This document shows, piece after piece, positions 1 through 7,338 of a stretch of DNA of 20,901 bases. The position numbers were made by a program, and so were the translations under genes. The notes below the pieces were generated by a model. The model was not told where the DNA came from. It searched no databases and saw only the letters and a list, made by a program, of their open reading frames with translations. Position 1 is the stretch's first letter. Each line of letters opens with the position of its first letter. This DNA is from an uncultured Acidimicrobiaceae bacterium. GTDB lineage: Bacteria; Actinomycetota; Acidimicrobiia; Acidimicrobiales; Microtrichaceae. The stretch spans positions 1 through 20,901 of the forward strand of contig CALMLJ010000166.1 in the NCBI GenBank assembly GCA_937868025.1. The letters run 5' to 3'.

Positions 1-1
1 G

Positions 2-904
2 TCAGCGCAAGAAGTCCATCAGGCTCGGCTGGATGACCTTTGCCGTCGCCTGGATCGCCGCCTGATAGGCGGCCTCACGGGTCTTCATGTTGATGACGGC
101 CTCGGCGAAGTCGATGTTCTCCTTGTTGGAGATACCCGACTTGAGGGAGACCTTGCTGTCCTCGAGCGAGTTGGTGAGGTCCTCGAGCTGGGACGCCCGG
201 CTGCCGAGCTGCACCTGCGCCGTCGCGACGCGCTTGGTGGCGGCGTCGACCTGGCCGAGCCCCGCGCTGATCGCAGCGGTGTCGCCGGTCTCCACGGCGG
301 TCGCCAGCGCACCCAACAGCTGGAAGAGGTCACCCTGGGTGGGATCGCCCGGGTTGTTCACGCCGAAGATCTCGGGGCCGGTCCGGTTGACCTGCAAGGT
401 GACCCCACCGGTGATGGGGAGGTTCACCGCGCCGTTGTCGCCGAGGTACACACCGTTGGCGTCATAGGCCGCTGCGCCGGCGGCGTTGCCCGCGAACAAG
501 GGGCGACCCCCACGCTCGGCGTTCGATGCCAGCAGGATCGACTCGCGTTGGGCCCGGATCTGGTTGGCCAAGGCGGCCCGCGAGGTCACGTCGTTCGCTG
601 CCGAGTTCGCCTGCACCAGCGTGGCCCGAACCCCGGCGAGACGATCACTGACGTCGGCGAGGGCTGCGTCACCGGCATCGAACCAGGAGGTCGCCTCCTC
701 GGCGTTGCGTGAGTACTGCTCGAGCCGCCGAAGCGTCGCTCGCTGATTGAGCGAGCTGACGGCGTCGGCGGGGTTGTCGCTCACCCGGTTGATGCGACGA
801 CCGGTGGTCACCTGCTCCTGGGCGCGGAACAGTTCGCTGTTGGCGTTCTGGATGCTCTGCAGCATCGTGCGGGCGCCGGAGAGACTGGCGATTCGAGTGA
901 TCAT
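2..904 (-). CDS. flgL: Flagellar hook-associated protein 3 (FlgL)
   Basis: FlgL is the second of two junction proteins joining the hook to the filament. It is secreted and assembles after FlgK. The 300-residue product has the flagellin-like layout: an N-terminal helical D0/D1 segment containing TGRRINRVSDNPADA (about residues 34-48), a Gly/Ala-rich centre, and a C-terminal helix with TREAAYQAAIQATAKV. Length is normal for the family. The ATG at 904 follows AAGGA with six bases between. It is the last gene of the flgN-flgK-flgL unit, 46 bases after flgK, and its TGA lies at bases 2-4, so the gene is complete. In related Gram-positive clusters fliW and csrA often follow, which would be outside the window. 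Family assignment is firm; the only realistic alternative, a second flagellin, is disfavoured by its position after flgK. Confidence 0.95.
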   Translation of the reverse strand: MITRIASLSGARTMLQSIQNANSELFRAQEQVTTGRRINRVSDNPADAVSSLNQRATLRRLEQYSRNAEEATSWFDAGDAALADVSDRLAGVRATLVQANSAANDVTSRAALANQIRAQRESILLASNAERGGRPLFAGNAAGAAAYDANGVYLGDNGAVNLPITGGVTLQVNRTGPEIFGVNNPGDPTQGDLFQLLGALATAVETGDTAAISAGLGQVDAATKRVATAQVQLGSRASQLEDLTNSLEDSKVSLKSGISNKENIDFAEAVINMKTREAAYQAAIQATAKVIQPSLMDFLR

Positions 905-950
905 GACGCTTCCTTGCGTGTGATCCGGGCTCGTCCGATCATCGCTGTGA

Positions 951-2363
951 TCAGACGGCCGTGCGGTTGATGAGCGTGTCGAGCATCTCGTCGACGGCGG
1001 ACAGGAGCCGGGCGGCCGATTCGTAGGCGCGCTGGCTCATGACGAGGTTGGTCATCTCCTCGTCGAGGTTCACACCGCTGACCGACGTGCGCTGGTTCTC
1101 GGCCTCGACGGCGAACTTCGCCTGGGTGGACGCCCGGGTCGTTGCTGCCTGCGCCTCGACGCCGAGTCGGCCGATCATGGCGCGGTGGATCGCGTCGGGC
1201 GAGTTGGCGAGTCCACCGGCGGCACCCATCTGGTGGCCGATCGAGCCGTCGAGCGCTCCGCCGCCAACGGCGCCGAGGGCGATGCGCGACGGCTGACCGT
1301 CGACGTCGGACGACAGTTTGATCGTGGCAGCGGTGACCCCCGCCGGATCGAAGAAGTCGAGGTTGACGTCGTTGAGGGCGTCCTGGCCCTGACCGTTGTT
1401 GTGGATCGTGTTGACGGTGGTGACCAGGGTCTGCGCGACGGTGTCGAGGTCGTGCATGTACCGCGGGATCACGTCGTTGAGGCCCTGCACCAGACCGCCG
1501 ATGTCGCCGCCGAATCCGGCGACCGGGTAGCCGTCGTCGGCCCACTGGAGCTGCGTCTGCTGCACTTGGAGCTGGTCGAGCGGCGCCGGGAACGCGCCCG
1601 ACGTCGTGACCTTGAGCGGGGAGATGCGCCCGGCCGACACGAGCGAGCTCCCGCCCAGCATCACGTTGACCTGGTCGTACTCGATGGGCCGAACCTCGGC
1701 TCCGGTGAGCGACGTCAGTTGGTCGACCAGGCGGTCGCGCTCGTCGGCGAGATCGCCGGTGTCCATACCGGCGACGCTCGCCGCCCGGATCTGCACGTTG
1801 AGGTCGGCGACCTGTTGCGCCAGCGTGTTGACCCGATCCACCCCCATCGTGAGCTGCGACGAGAGGTCGGTGTGTTGGGTCTGAAGGCTGCCGGCAGCCT
1901 GGTTCAGCGACGCGGCCAGGTTCGACGCCTGGGCGAGCACCGCTGCACGCTGCGGGATGCTGCCGGGTTGGTTGGCGGCATCGGAGAACGCGTTCCAGAA
2001 GGCCGACAGCTGACCGGCGATGGCCGTATCGCTCGGCTCGGGGAACGTGCCCTCGACACCACCGAGGACCGAATCGAGACGAGCGGCGGAAGCGGAGCTG
2101 GCGAGGCTGGCCCGGGCTTTCACGTCGAGGAACTGATCACGGATCCGGTTGACGCCGGCGATGTTCACGCCGAGGTTGTTCCACGAGAAGTCGGTGTCGA
2201 ACCGCGACGCGATCTTCATGCCCGTCGCCGGTTCGAGCAGCACCTGACGACGGCTGTAGCCCTCGGTGTTGACGTTGCTGATGTTGTGCCCGATGACGTC
2301 GATGACGCGCTTGTGCGCCTGCAGCCCCGACAGGGCGGTGTTGAGGGTCGAGAAACTGCTCAT
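951..2363 (-). CDS. flgK: Flagellar hook-associated protein 1 (FlgK)
   Basis: FlgK is the first junction protein placed on the finished hook. The 470-residue product carries the rod/hook-family N-terminal signature (LNTALSGLQAHKR, then GHNISNVNTEGYSRRQ at about residues 25-40). It ends with the matching C-terminal coiled segment containing MTNLVMSQRAYESAARLLS. The middle is the variable surface-exposed part. Length is in the usual range. The ATG lies three bases after the flgN stop and has only a weak Shine-Dalgarno, so translation is probably coupled to flgN, the gene for its chaperone. The reading frame is intact. Confidence 0.96.
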   Translation of the reverse strand: MSSFSTLNTALSGLQAHKRVIDVIGHNISNVNTEGYSRRQVLLEPATGMKIASRFDTDFSWNNLGVNIAGVNRIRDQFLDVKARASLASSASAARLDSVLGGVEGTFPEPSDTAIAGQLSAFWNAFSDAANQPGSIPQRAAVLAQASNLAASLNQAAGSLQTQHTDLSSQLTMGVDRVNTLAQQVADLNVQIRAASVAGMDTGDLADERDRLVDQLTSLTGAEVRPIEYDQVNVMLGGSSLVSAGRISPLKVTTSGAFPAPLDQLQVQQTQLQWADDGYPVAGFGGDIGGLVQGLNDVIPRYMHDLDTVAQTLVTTVNTIHNNGQGQDALNDVNLDFFDPAGVTAATIKLSSDVDGQPSRIALGAVGGGALDGSIGHQMGAAGGLANSPDAIHRAMIGRLGVEAQAATTRASTQAKFAVEAENQRTSVSGVNLDEEMTNLVMSQRAYESAARLLSAVDEMLDTLINRTAV

Positions 2364-2366
2364 CGA

Positions 2367-2915
2367 TCAGGCCCGACGATCGACGAGGGTCGGACGGGCA
2401 AGACCACGGCCCGTCGACGGTCCGTAGGCGTTGGTCGTGACCGATCCGGTCACAGCGTCGAGGACCGACTGTGTCTCCTTCGCGCCCCGCTGGGCGAGCT
2501 CCCGGTTGGTCGCCGCCAGGCGTTCGGTGCCGGCCACGAGGGTGAGCAACGCGTCCTGGTGCTCGGCGAGCATCGACGCCCACGGCTCCTCGGCGCGAAC
2601 CCGGATGTCGCCGAGCGACGCCGACGGGTCGAGACCCAACCGCTGGGCGCACTGGCGCACGACGGCGTCACGGGTGCGCTCGCTGCGACGGATGTCCTCC
2701 ATCGCCGCCTCGACCTCTTCGAGGGCGGTCTGCAGTCGGTGCTCGCGCAACGCCTCGAGGATCAGCTGCTGCACCTCCAACCGGTACTGCAGGAGCTCGA
2801 TGAGCCCGCGCTGCTTCCAGAGCGTCCGCGACAGCTCACCGAGCAGGTCGTCGAGTTCGGGAATAGCGCCGGAGGGGGCAGCGGGCATGACACTCATGGA
2901 CTCCTTCATCGGCAC
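2367..2915 (-). CDS. flgN: FlgN-like export chaperone
   Basis: This protein of about 180 residues is almost entirely alpha-helical and rich in Leu, Glu and Arg. It has the heptad-like pattern of FlgN, the cytoplasmic chaperone that keeps FlgK and FlgL unfolded and delivers them to the export gate. Its place directly upstream of flgK and flgL supports this strongly, since the primary sequence of FlgN is poorly conserved. The start is uncertain. The longest version begins with GTG at 2915. In-frame ATG codons follow at 2909, 2897 and 2888, and the only good ribosome site (AAGGAG, 2906-2901) lies between the first two and the last two. A start at 2888 or 2897 would shorten the protein by six to nine residues. 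Confidence 0.85.
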   Translation of the reverse strand: MPMKESMSVMPAAPSGAIPELDDLLGELSRTLWKQRGLIELLQYRLEVQQLILEALREHRLQTALEEVEAAMEDIRRSERTRDAVVRQCAQRLGLDPSASLGDIRVRAEEPWASMLAEHQDALLTLVAGTERLAATNRELAQRGAKETQSVLDAVTGSVTTNAYGPSTGRGLARPTLVDRRA

Positions 2916-2932
2916 ATCGCGCCAGAACCTGA

Positions 2933-2960
2933 GGATCCGAGCGAGGTTCGGGATCCGAGC
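2933..2960. repeat. Direct repeat GGATCCGAGC, 18-base period
   Basis: Two perfect copies of GGATCCGAGC (2933-2942 and 2951-2960) are separated by eight bases. They lie between flgN and the flagellin promoter, just upstream of its -35 element. Copies spaced by under two helical turns could be an operator for one of the divergent units. On the minus strand they could also form part of a poorly matching flgN promoter. The repeat is seen directly; any function is inferred. Confidence 0.5.
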
Positions 2961-2966
2961 AGAAAA

Positions 2967-2997
2967 TTGCTCAAGGAATCTCCGCCGACGTCGATAA
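2967..2997 (+). promoter_or_regulatory. Sigma-28-type (FliA/SigD/WhiG-like) promoter for fliC
   Basis: The element TCAAGGAA (2971-2978), 11 bases, then GTCGATAA (2990-2997) fits the classical flagellar-sigma consensus TAAAGTTT-N11-GCCGATAA in spacing and in most of the -10. The upstream extension TTGCTCA (2967-2973), then 18 bases, then CGATA is shared exactly with the site upstream of flgB. Transcription would start near 3003-3005, leaving a leader of about 76 bases before fliC. The sigma class is inferred from the motif; the sigma gene is not in this window. Confidence 0.75.
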
Positions 2998-3003
2998 CTA
3001 CGT

Positions 3004-3036
3004 GGTCACCCACCTCGGGTGGAGTGGCTCGTGACC
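3004..3036 (+). promoter_or_regulatory. Hairpin at the predicted 5' end of the flagellin mRNA
   Basis: GGTCAC (3004-3009) pairs with GTGACC (3031-3036), and an inner stem CCACC (3010-3014)/GGTGG (3018-3022) closes a TCG loop, leaving an eight-base bulge. The structure would sit at or within a base or two of the transcript start predicted from the promoter. 5'-terminal stem-loops of this kind stabilise abundant mRNAs in other bacteria (ompA is the known example). That role here is an inference. Confidence 0.5.
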
Positions 3037-3080
3037 CCAGGACGGGATCGCGATCAAGCATTCATCACGGAGGATTTCCA

Positions 3081-4259
3081 ATGCGTATCAACCAGAATGT
3101 CGAAGCGCTCAACGCCTGGCGCAGCCTCTCGACCACCAACACCGAGATGGGCAAGTCCCTCGAGAAGCTCTCCTCGGGTTTCCGCATCAACCGTGCGGCC
3201 GACGATGCTTCGGGCCTCGTCATCTCCCAGGGCCTGCGTGCCCAGGTGTCCGGCCTTCGTCAGGCCACCCGCAACGCTCAGGACGGCATCTCTGTCGTGC
3301 AGACCGCTGAAGGTGCGCTCAACGAGGTCCACTCCATGCTCAACCGCATGCGTGACCTTGCCGTCCAGGCTGCCAACACCGGCACCAACGACACGGCGGC
3401 CCGTACGGCAGCCAACGCCGAGGTCACCCAACTGTCGGCTGAGATCGACCGCATCTCGAGCTCGACGAAGTTCGGTCAGCAGTCCCTGCTGAACGGCTCC
3501 TTCGGCGTGACGGCTGCGATCAAGACCGGCTTCAACGCCACCGGTACCTACACCGTCCCGGCGACGTCGAACTTCCAGATCAACGTCAACGGCGTCGGCG
3601 CCAAGACGGTGAACCTGGTCGCCGGCACCTACACCGGTGCCCAGCTGGCCTCGCACATGCAGAGCGCGATCCGCACCGCACTGACCTCGGGTGGTACCTA
3701 CACCCAGGCGCAGGCCGATGCGGTCACCGTCGAGTCGACCACGGTCGGCGCCGGCTTCTCGCTCTCGATCAAGGCGAACCTGGCCAACACCCAGACGTTC
3801 ACCCTGACCGACGGTGTGGGCACGCCGCTGGCGGCGCAGAACCTCACCGGTGCGATCACTGCTGCCTCGGGCAGCGGCGGCACGTTCCAGGTCGGCTCCA
3901 ACGCCGGCGACACCATCAGCGTTGCGCTCGCCAGCGTCAGCGCCACGGGCCTGGGCATCAACGCCCTGGACCTGGTGAACTCGGCATCGACGGCGATCAC
4001 CGCCCTCGACTCGGCCATCGCCAGCGTGTCGACCACCCGAGGCAACCTCGGTGCCGTTCAGAACCGCTTCGAGTCCACCATCAACAACCTCCAGGTCACC
4101 ACCGAGAACCTGGCCGCTTCGGAGTCCCGCATCCGTGACACCGACATGGCCCTCGAGATGACGCAGTTCACGCGTCACCAGGTGCTCCTGCAGGCCGGCA
4201 CGGCCATGCTCGGCCAGGCCAACCAGCTTCCGCAGTCGGTTCTCCGTCTGCTCCAGTAG
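3081..4259 (+). CDS. fliC: Flagellin
   Basis: This is the filament subunit, exported and polymerised under the FliD cap. The 392-residue product begins MRINQNVEALNAWRSL and has the conserved helical N-terminus (about 1-140, with SGFRINRAADDASGL near 33-47). Its centre is Gly/Thr/Ala-rich and variable (about 140-300). The conserved C-terminus ends QANQLPQSVLRLLQ. The motif RMRDLAVQAAN (about 89-99) matches the D1 segment that TLR5 recognises in Salmonella flagellin. The central part contains a beta-rich segment resembling a flagellin/hook IN motif. The ATG follows GGAGG (3069-3073) at seven bases, an efficient site as expected for an abundant protein. It is transcribed from its own sigma-28-like promoter and followed by hairpins, so it can be expressed well above its neighbours. 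Only one flagellin gene is present in the window. Confidence 0.98.
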   Translation: MRINQNVEALNAWRSLSTTNTEMGKSLEKLSSGFRINRAADDASGLVISQGLRAQVSGLRQATRNAQDGISVVQTAEGALNEVHSMLNRMRDLAVQAANTGTNDTAARTAANAEVTQLSAEIDRISSSTKFGQQSLLNGSFGVTAAIKTGFNATGTYTVPATSNFQINVNGVGAKTVNLVAGTYTGAQLASHMQSAIRTALTSGGTYTQAQADAVTVESTTVGAGFSLSIKANLANTQTFTLTDGVGTPLAAQNLTGAITAASGSGGTFQVGSNAGDTISVALASVSATGLGINALDLVNSASTAITALDSAIASVSTTRGNLGAVQNRFESTINNLQVTTENLAASESRIRDTDMALEMTQFTRHQVLLQAGTAMLGQANQLPQSVLRLLQ

Positions 4260-4266
4260 TCGGGAA

Positions 4267-4280
4267 TCCCCTTCGGGGGA
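4267..4280 (+). terminator. TTCG-tetraloop hairpin after fliC
   Basis: TCCCC, loop TTCG, GGGGA forms a compact and very stable five-pair hairpin starting eight bases after the fliC stop. There is no T-run. It is best read as an mRNA 3'-end stabiliser or weak terminator that works with the larger hairpin downstream. Confidence 0.55.
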
Positions 4281-4299
4281 CCCACTCCGTGTGAACGGT

Positions 4300-4340
4300 C
4301 TGGGAGCAGGGCAACTCGTCAGAGGTCGCCCTGCTCCCGG
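4300..4340 (+). terminator. Long-stem terminator-like hairpin between fliC and fliD
   Basis: GGGAGCAGGGC (4302-4312) pairs perfectly with GCCCTGCTCCC (4328-4338) around a 15-base loop. A G-T and a C-G pair extend the base of the stem to 13 pairs. No T-run follows, which is common for high-GC Gram-positive terminators. As fliD has no recognisable promoter of its own, partial readthrough would explain high fliC and low fliD expression. Confidence 0.65.
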
Positions 4341-4356
4341 CGCCGTCCCATCCGGA

Positions 4357-4375
4357 CCCGACGCTGGACGTCGGG
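4357..4375 (+). other. Third hairpin, directly before the fliD ribosome site
   Basis: CCCGACG (4357-4363), loop CTGGA, CGTCGGG (4369-4375) gives a seven-pair stem that ends seven bases before the fliD Shine-Dalgarno. It could block incoming RNase or ribosomes, or be a processing site. It does not cover the ribosome site. Confidence 0.4.
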
Positions 4376-4396
4376 AGTCACCAGGAGGTGACCACC

Positions 4397-6232
4397 ATGC
4401 CGATCGATGGACTGGTCAGCGGTCTCGATACCGAATCCATCATCACCCAACTGATGGCAGCCGAGAAGGTGCCCGTCGATCTGATGACGGCCCGCAAGAC
4501 GACCGCGCAGTCGGCGCTCGACGCCTACAAGAGCCTCGCCACGAAGCTCAGTGCCATCACGACCGCGAGCGCCGCGCTCGAGCGCTCCACCGGATGGAAC
4601 GTCCGCAGCGCGACCGTCTCCGACACGGCCGTCGCCACCGCAACTGCGAGCGACGGCGCAACGGTCGGCGGGATGCAGTTCACCGTGGACCGCCTCGCGA
4701 CGACCCACGGCGTGGCCACCGCCACGAGCGTCGCCAGTGCCAACGACGTCATCTCGTCGTCGGGCAACATCACGATCACGGTCGGTTCGACCGCCCACAA
4801 CATCTCGGTCGGGACCGGCTCGCTCAGCGACGTCGCCACGGCCATCAACGCCGCCGGGATCGGGGTGAAGGCCGCGATGGTCAACACCGGCTCGGGGTAT
4901 CGCCTCCAGCTCACCGCCGCCACGAGCGGCGGTGCCGCCGCGTTCTCGGTCACGTCCGGCCTCAATGGCGCCACCGTCGTCACCACGCAGGGCGTCGACG
5001 CGAAACTCACGTTCGGCACCGGTCCGGGGGCCTACGACATCACCTCGGCAACGAACACGTTCGCCAACGTGCTGCCCGGTGTCGCCATCACGGCGAAGGC
5101 CGTCAGCACGACCCCCGTCACGGTCGACGTCGCGGCCGACGGCAACGCGCTGGCCACCAAGGTCAAGACGCTCGTCGACGCCGTCAACAGCGCCCTCGCC
5201 GAGATCAAGACCCGCACGGCGTACGACCCCAGCTCGAAGACCGCAGCCTCGCTCGCCGGCGACGCCGCAACTCGACGGACCAGCCAGTCCCTCACCCGGG
5301 CGCTGAGCGACGCGGTGAGCCAGTCCGCGCTCGGATCACCCGGCCTCGCCGGTGTGTCGCTCGACCGCAACGGCAACGCGACGTTCGACCAGGCCAAGTT
5401 CCTCGACGCCTACGGCAAGGACCCGGCCGCGGTCGAGCGCCTCTTCGTCCAGGGCGCAACGACGACGGGCGACGTCCAGTTCCTCTCGGCCGGTTCCCGG
5501 GCGCTCCCTGGGCCCCGCGACGTCGTGGTCACGCTCGCCGCGACCCAGGCCAGTCAGGTCGGCATGGTCGGCCAGTTCCCGCTCACCGTCCCGGCCACCA
5601 TCCGCATCAAGATGGGCGGCACCGAGATCGTCTATCCGGCGTCGCCGCCCGCATCCCAGTCCGACACCGTCGCCGGACTGCAGGCCGCGATCGACAACGC
5701 CGGCCTCGCGCTGACGGCGTCGGTCAACGGCGGTGGCATCAAGGTCACGTCCAACAACTACGGCACCGGAGCGGGGTTCGACGTCGACTTCGGGTCGGGC
5801 AGCTACACCACTGCCACCGGCGTGGACGCCGCGGGAACCATCGACGGCATCGCCGCGACCGGGGTAGGACGCCAGTTGTCCATCCCCGGCTCCGACGGCA
5901 CCCTCAGCGGCCTGTCGGTCCTGCTCACCAGCAACGCGACGGGCAACGTCGGCACAGTCAACTACGAGCCCGGTCTCGCCCAACGCATCTCGAGCGCCAT
6001 CGTCGCCGCCACCGATTCGACGGGCGGCTACCTCGTCGATGCGCAGAACGGCCGGCAGTCGAGGATCGACACGCTCACATCGTCGATCGACAGCTACAAC
6101 ACCCGGCTCGAAGCCCGGGAGAAGCGGCTGCGCACGCAGTTCGCCAACCTCGAGGTCGTCCTCAACAAGCTCAAGCAGCAGAGCTCGATGCTCACCTCGC
6201 AGCTCAGCTCCGGCTCGTCCAGCAGTAGCTGA
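4397..6232 (+). CDS. fliD: Filament cap protein (FliD, hook-associated protein 2)
   Basis: FliD forms the cap at the filament tip and guides flagellin folding. The N-terminus PIDGLVSGLDTESIITQLM is the typical FliD_N start. A hook IN-like segment follows at about residues 110-175. The C-terminal coiled region (SIDSYNTRLEAREKRLRTQF) ends in a Ser-rich tail. At 611 residues it is longer than many family members (about 450-500), and the extra length is in the beta-rich centre (about 375-510). I chose the ATG at 4397 because a near-perfect AGGAGGTGA lies at 4383-4391; an in-frame GTG at 4388 falls inside that ribosome site. It follows fliC after three hairpins and precedes fliS. Confidence 0.96.
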   Translation: MPIDGLVSGLDTESIITQLMAAEKVPVDLMTARKTTAQSALDAYKSLATKLSAITTASAALERSTGWNVRSATVSDTAVATATASDGATVGGMQFTVDRLATTHGVATATSVASANDVISSSGNITITVGSTAHNISVGTGSLSDVATAINAAGIGVKAAMVNTGSGYRLQLTAATSGGAAAFSVTSGLNGATVVTTQGVDAKLTFGTGPGAYDITSATNTFANVLPGVAITAKAVSTTPVTVDVAADGNALATKVKTLVDAVNSALAEIKTRTAYDPSSKTAASLAGDAATRRTSQSLTRALSDAVSQSALGSPGLAGVSLDRNGNATFDQAKFLDAYGKDPAAVERLFVQGATTTGDVQFLSAGSRALPGPRDVVVTLAATQASQVGMVGQFPLTVPATIRIKMGGTEIVYPASPPASQSDTVAGLQAAIDNAGLALTASVNGGGIKVTSNNYGTGAGFDVDFGSGSYTTATGVDAAGTIDGIAATGVGRQLSIPGSDGTLSGLSVLLTSNATGNVGTVNYEPGLAQRISSAIVAATDSTGGYLVDAQNGRQSRIDTLTSSIDSYNTRLEAREKRLRTQFANLEVVLNKLKQQSSMLTSQLSSGSSSSS

Positions 6233-6294
6233 CCGAGTTCGCACGTCCGAATCCACCATCTGTTCGCCCGGCTACTGCAAACGAAAAGGACTTC

Positions 6295-6801
6295 ATGCGA
6301 CCGCCCGCAGCGCTCTCCAACCGTCCCACTGCACCGTCCCCCGGCCTCGTCGCCCCGGCGACCGGGCTCACGCCGCCGAGTCGGCGCGTCGCAGCGGCAC
6401 GAAACCGCTACCGGACCGACGGCACCACCGGCATGACCGGTGGCCGTCTGCTCGTCGCCCTCTACCAGCGGCTCCTGTCGGACCTGGTCGGCGCCGAGAC
6501 GGCCATCGAGGCCAACCAGATCGAGAGCGCCCACCTCCAGCTCGTGCACGCCCAGGAGATCGTCGACTCCCTCGAGGATGCGCTCGATCCGACGGCGTGG
6601 GACCAGGCCGACCGAATGGTTTCGTTGTACGCGCACCTCCGTCGCGAGTTGATCGCCGCGAACGTCACCAAGAACGCCGCGGCGGTGGTCCGCTGCCGAC
6701 GCATCGTCGAGCCGATGGCCCAGACCTGGCAGGAGGCGCTCGACCTCACGACGACGACGCCGGTGCCGTCGGCCGTGGCTGCGTCGGGAGTGGGGTCGTG
6801 A
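6295..6801 (+). CDS. fliS: Flagellin export chaperone FliS
   Basis: FliS binds the C-terminus of flagellin in the cytoplasm and prevents premature polymerisation. The core begins at about residue 36 (RNRYRTD, then LLVALYQRLLSDL) and continues as a four-helix chaperone to about residue 150. It is preceded by a Pro/Ala-rich extension of about 35 residues that ordinary FliS proteins (about 130 residues) lack; the total is 168. The ATG has AAAAGGA four bases upstream and no better in-frame start precedes the core, so the extension appears genuine. It lies 62 bases after fliD and overlaps the next gene by four bases (GTGA). Confidence 0.92.
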   Translation: MRPPAALSNRPTAPSPGLVAPATGLTPPSRRVAAARNRYRTDGTTGMTGGRLLVALYQRLLSDLVGAETAIEANQIESAHLQLVHAQEIVDSLEDALDPTAWDQADRMVSLYAHLRRELIAANVTKNAAAVVRCRRIVEPMAQTWQEALDLTTTTPVPSAVAASGVGS

Positions 6802-7112
6802 GCCTCGACGTCCTCGACAGCGCCGGTGCCGACTCCTCGGTCGCGGGGTGGAACGACACGCTGCGGTCACTCGAGCACGCCCTGCAACACGGCGATGCCG
6901 ACCAGGTCGCCTCGATCGCCATCGCCGTCACGCTCGGCCCGGTCCCGCCGACGATGACGCGTCGAGCGACCGAGGTGCTCGACGCGATCGGACGACTCGA
7001 GGACGAGATCTCGAGCCAGATGGACGCGATCTCCCGCGAGCTGAACCGGCATCCGTCGCGCCCGCGGTGGGCGGCGCCGCCGGCTCCGAGCCAACTCGAC
7101 TGCAGCGCCTGA
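6798..7112 (+). CDS. Small helical protein, FliT-like position
   Basis: This 104-residue product has no recognised catalytic motif. Its sequence is predicted mostly helical (SLEHALQHGDADQVAS, then a helix with LDAIGRLEDEISSQMDAISREL), with a Pro-rich C-terminus. FliT, the FliD chaperone, is similar in size and usually follows fliS, so a FliT-like role is the natural guess. Sequence alone does not prove it. The GTG start is embedded in the fliS stop (GTGA), implying translational coupling. The coding frame is supported by its length in that position and by the terminator about 55 bases after its stop. Confidence 0.75.
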   Translation: MSLDVLDSAGADSSVAGWNDTLRSLEHALQHGDADQVASIAIAVTLGPVPPTMTRRATEVLDAIGRLEDEISSQMDAISRELNRHPSRPRWAAPPAPSQLDCSA

Positions 7113-7167
7113 CCAGCGGTTCGCTCCCGCGAACCCCTGAAACTTAGGTCGTCCGCCTGAAGTCAGT

Positions 7168-7208
7168 GGGCCGTCTGGCGCCCCCAATGGGGCCAAACGG
7201 CGCCTTTT
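7168..7208 (+). terminator. Rho-independent terminator ending the fliC-fliD-fliS unit
   Basis: A long imperfect GC-rich stem runs from 7168 to about 7204, with an inner CCCC/GGGG around a loop of three to five bases and outer GG-CCGT/ACGG-CC pairing with small bulges. It is followed by TTTT (7205-7208). This is the only hairpin in the window with a clear T-run. It separates the filament unit from the basal-body unit. Confidence 0.75.
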
Positions 7209-7238
7209 GCAGTGTTGATGTCTGAGATCTGGGCGAAT

Positions 7239-7269
7239 TTGCTCAGGGTCGCTGGGCAAATGCCGATAG
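7239..7269 (+). promoter_or_regulatory. Sigma-28-type promoter for the flgB operon
   Basis: TTGCTCA (7239-7245), 18 bases, then CGATA (7264-7268). The -10 reads GCCGATAG (7262-7269), one base from the consensus. Spacing and upstream word are identical to the fliC promoter. Transcription would begin near 7275. It is odd that a promoter type usually reserved for late genes stands before rod, ring and export genes, so this sigma may control the whole system here. Confidence 0.7.
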
Positions 7270-7338
7270 AGACCGGAGCACGGAGAGCTCACTCTTCCGC
7301 CAGGGATCGGCGTCGCAACAGGCTCTGAGGGAGCACGA

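Noticed and set aside
2545..2551. TTGCTCA on the minus strand inside flgN
   Set aside because: No CGATA-like element follows at 17-19 bases; it is a chance coding match.
1185..4259. Very long plus-strand open frame (1024 codons) running through the flgK/flgN region into fliC
   Set aside because: Only the part from 3081 matches flagellin. The rest is antisense to flgK and flgN, is Arg/Val/Asp-rich with no family pattern, and stays open because of high GC content.
4417..4430. CGATA inside fliD as another promoter
   Set aside because: It is within the conserved FliD start coding sequence and has no TTGCTCA at the right distance.
4291..6228. Long Arg/His-rich frame overlapping fliD
   Set aside because: Shadow frame of fliD. 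The fliD frame has an excellent ribosome site and clear family motifs.
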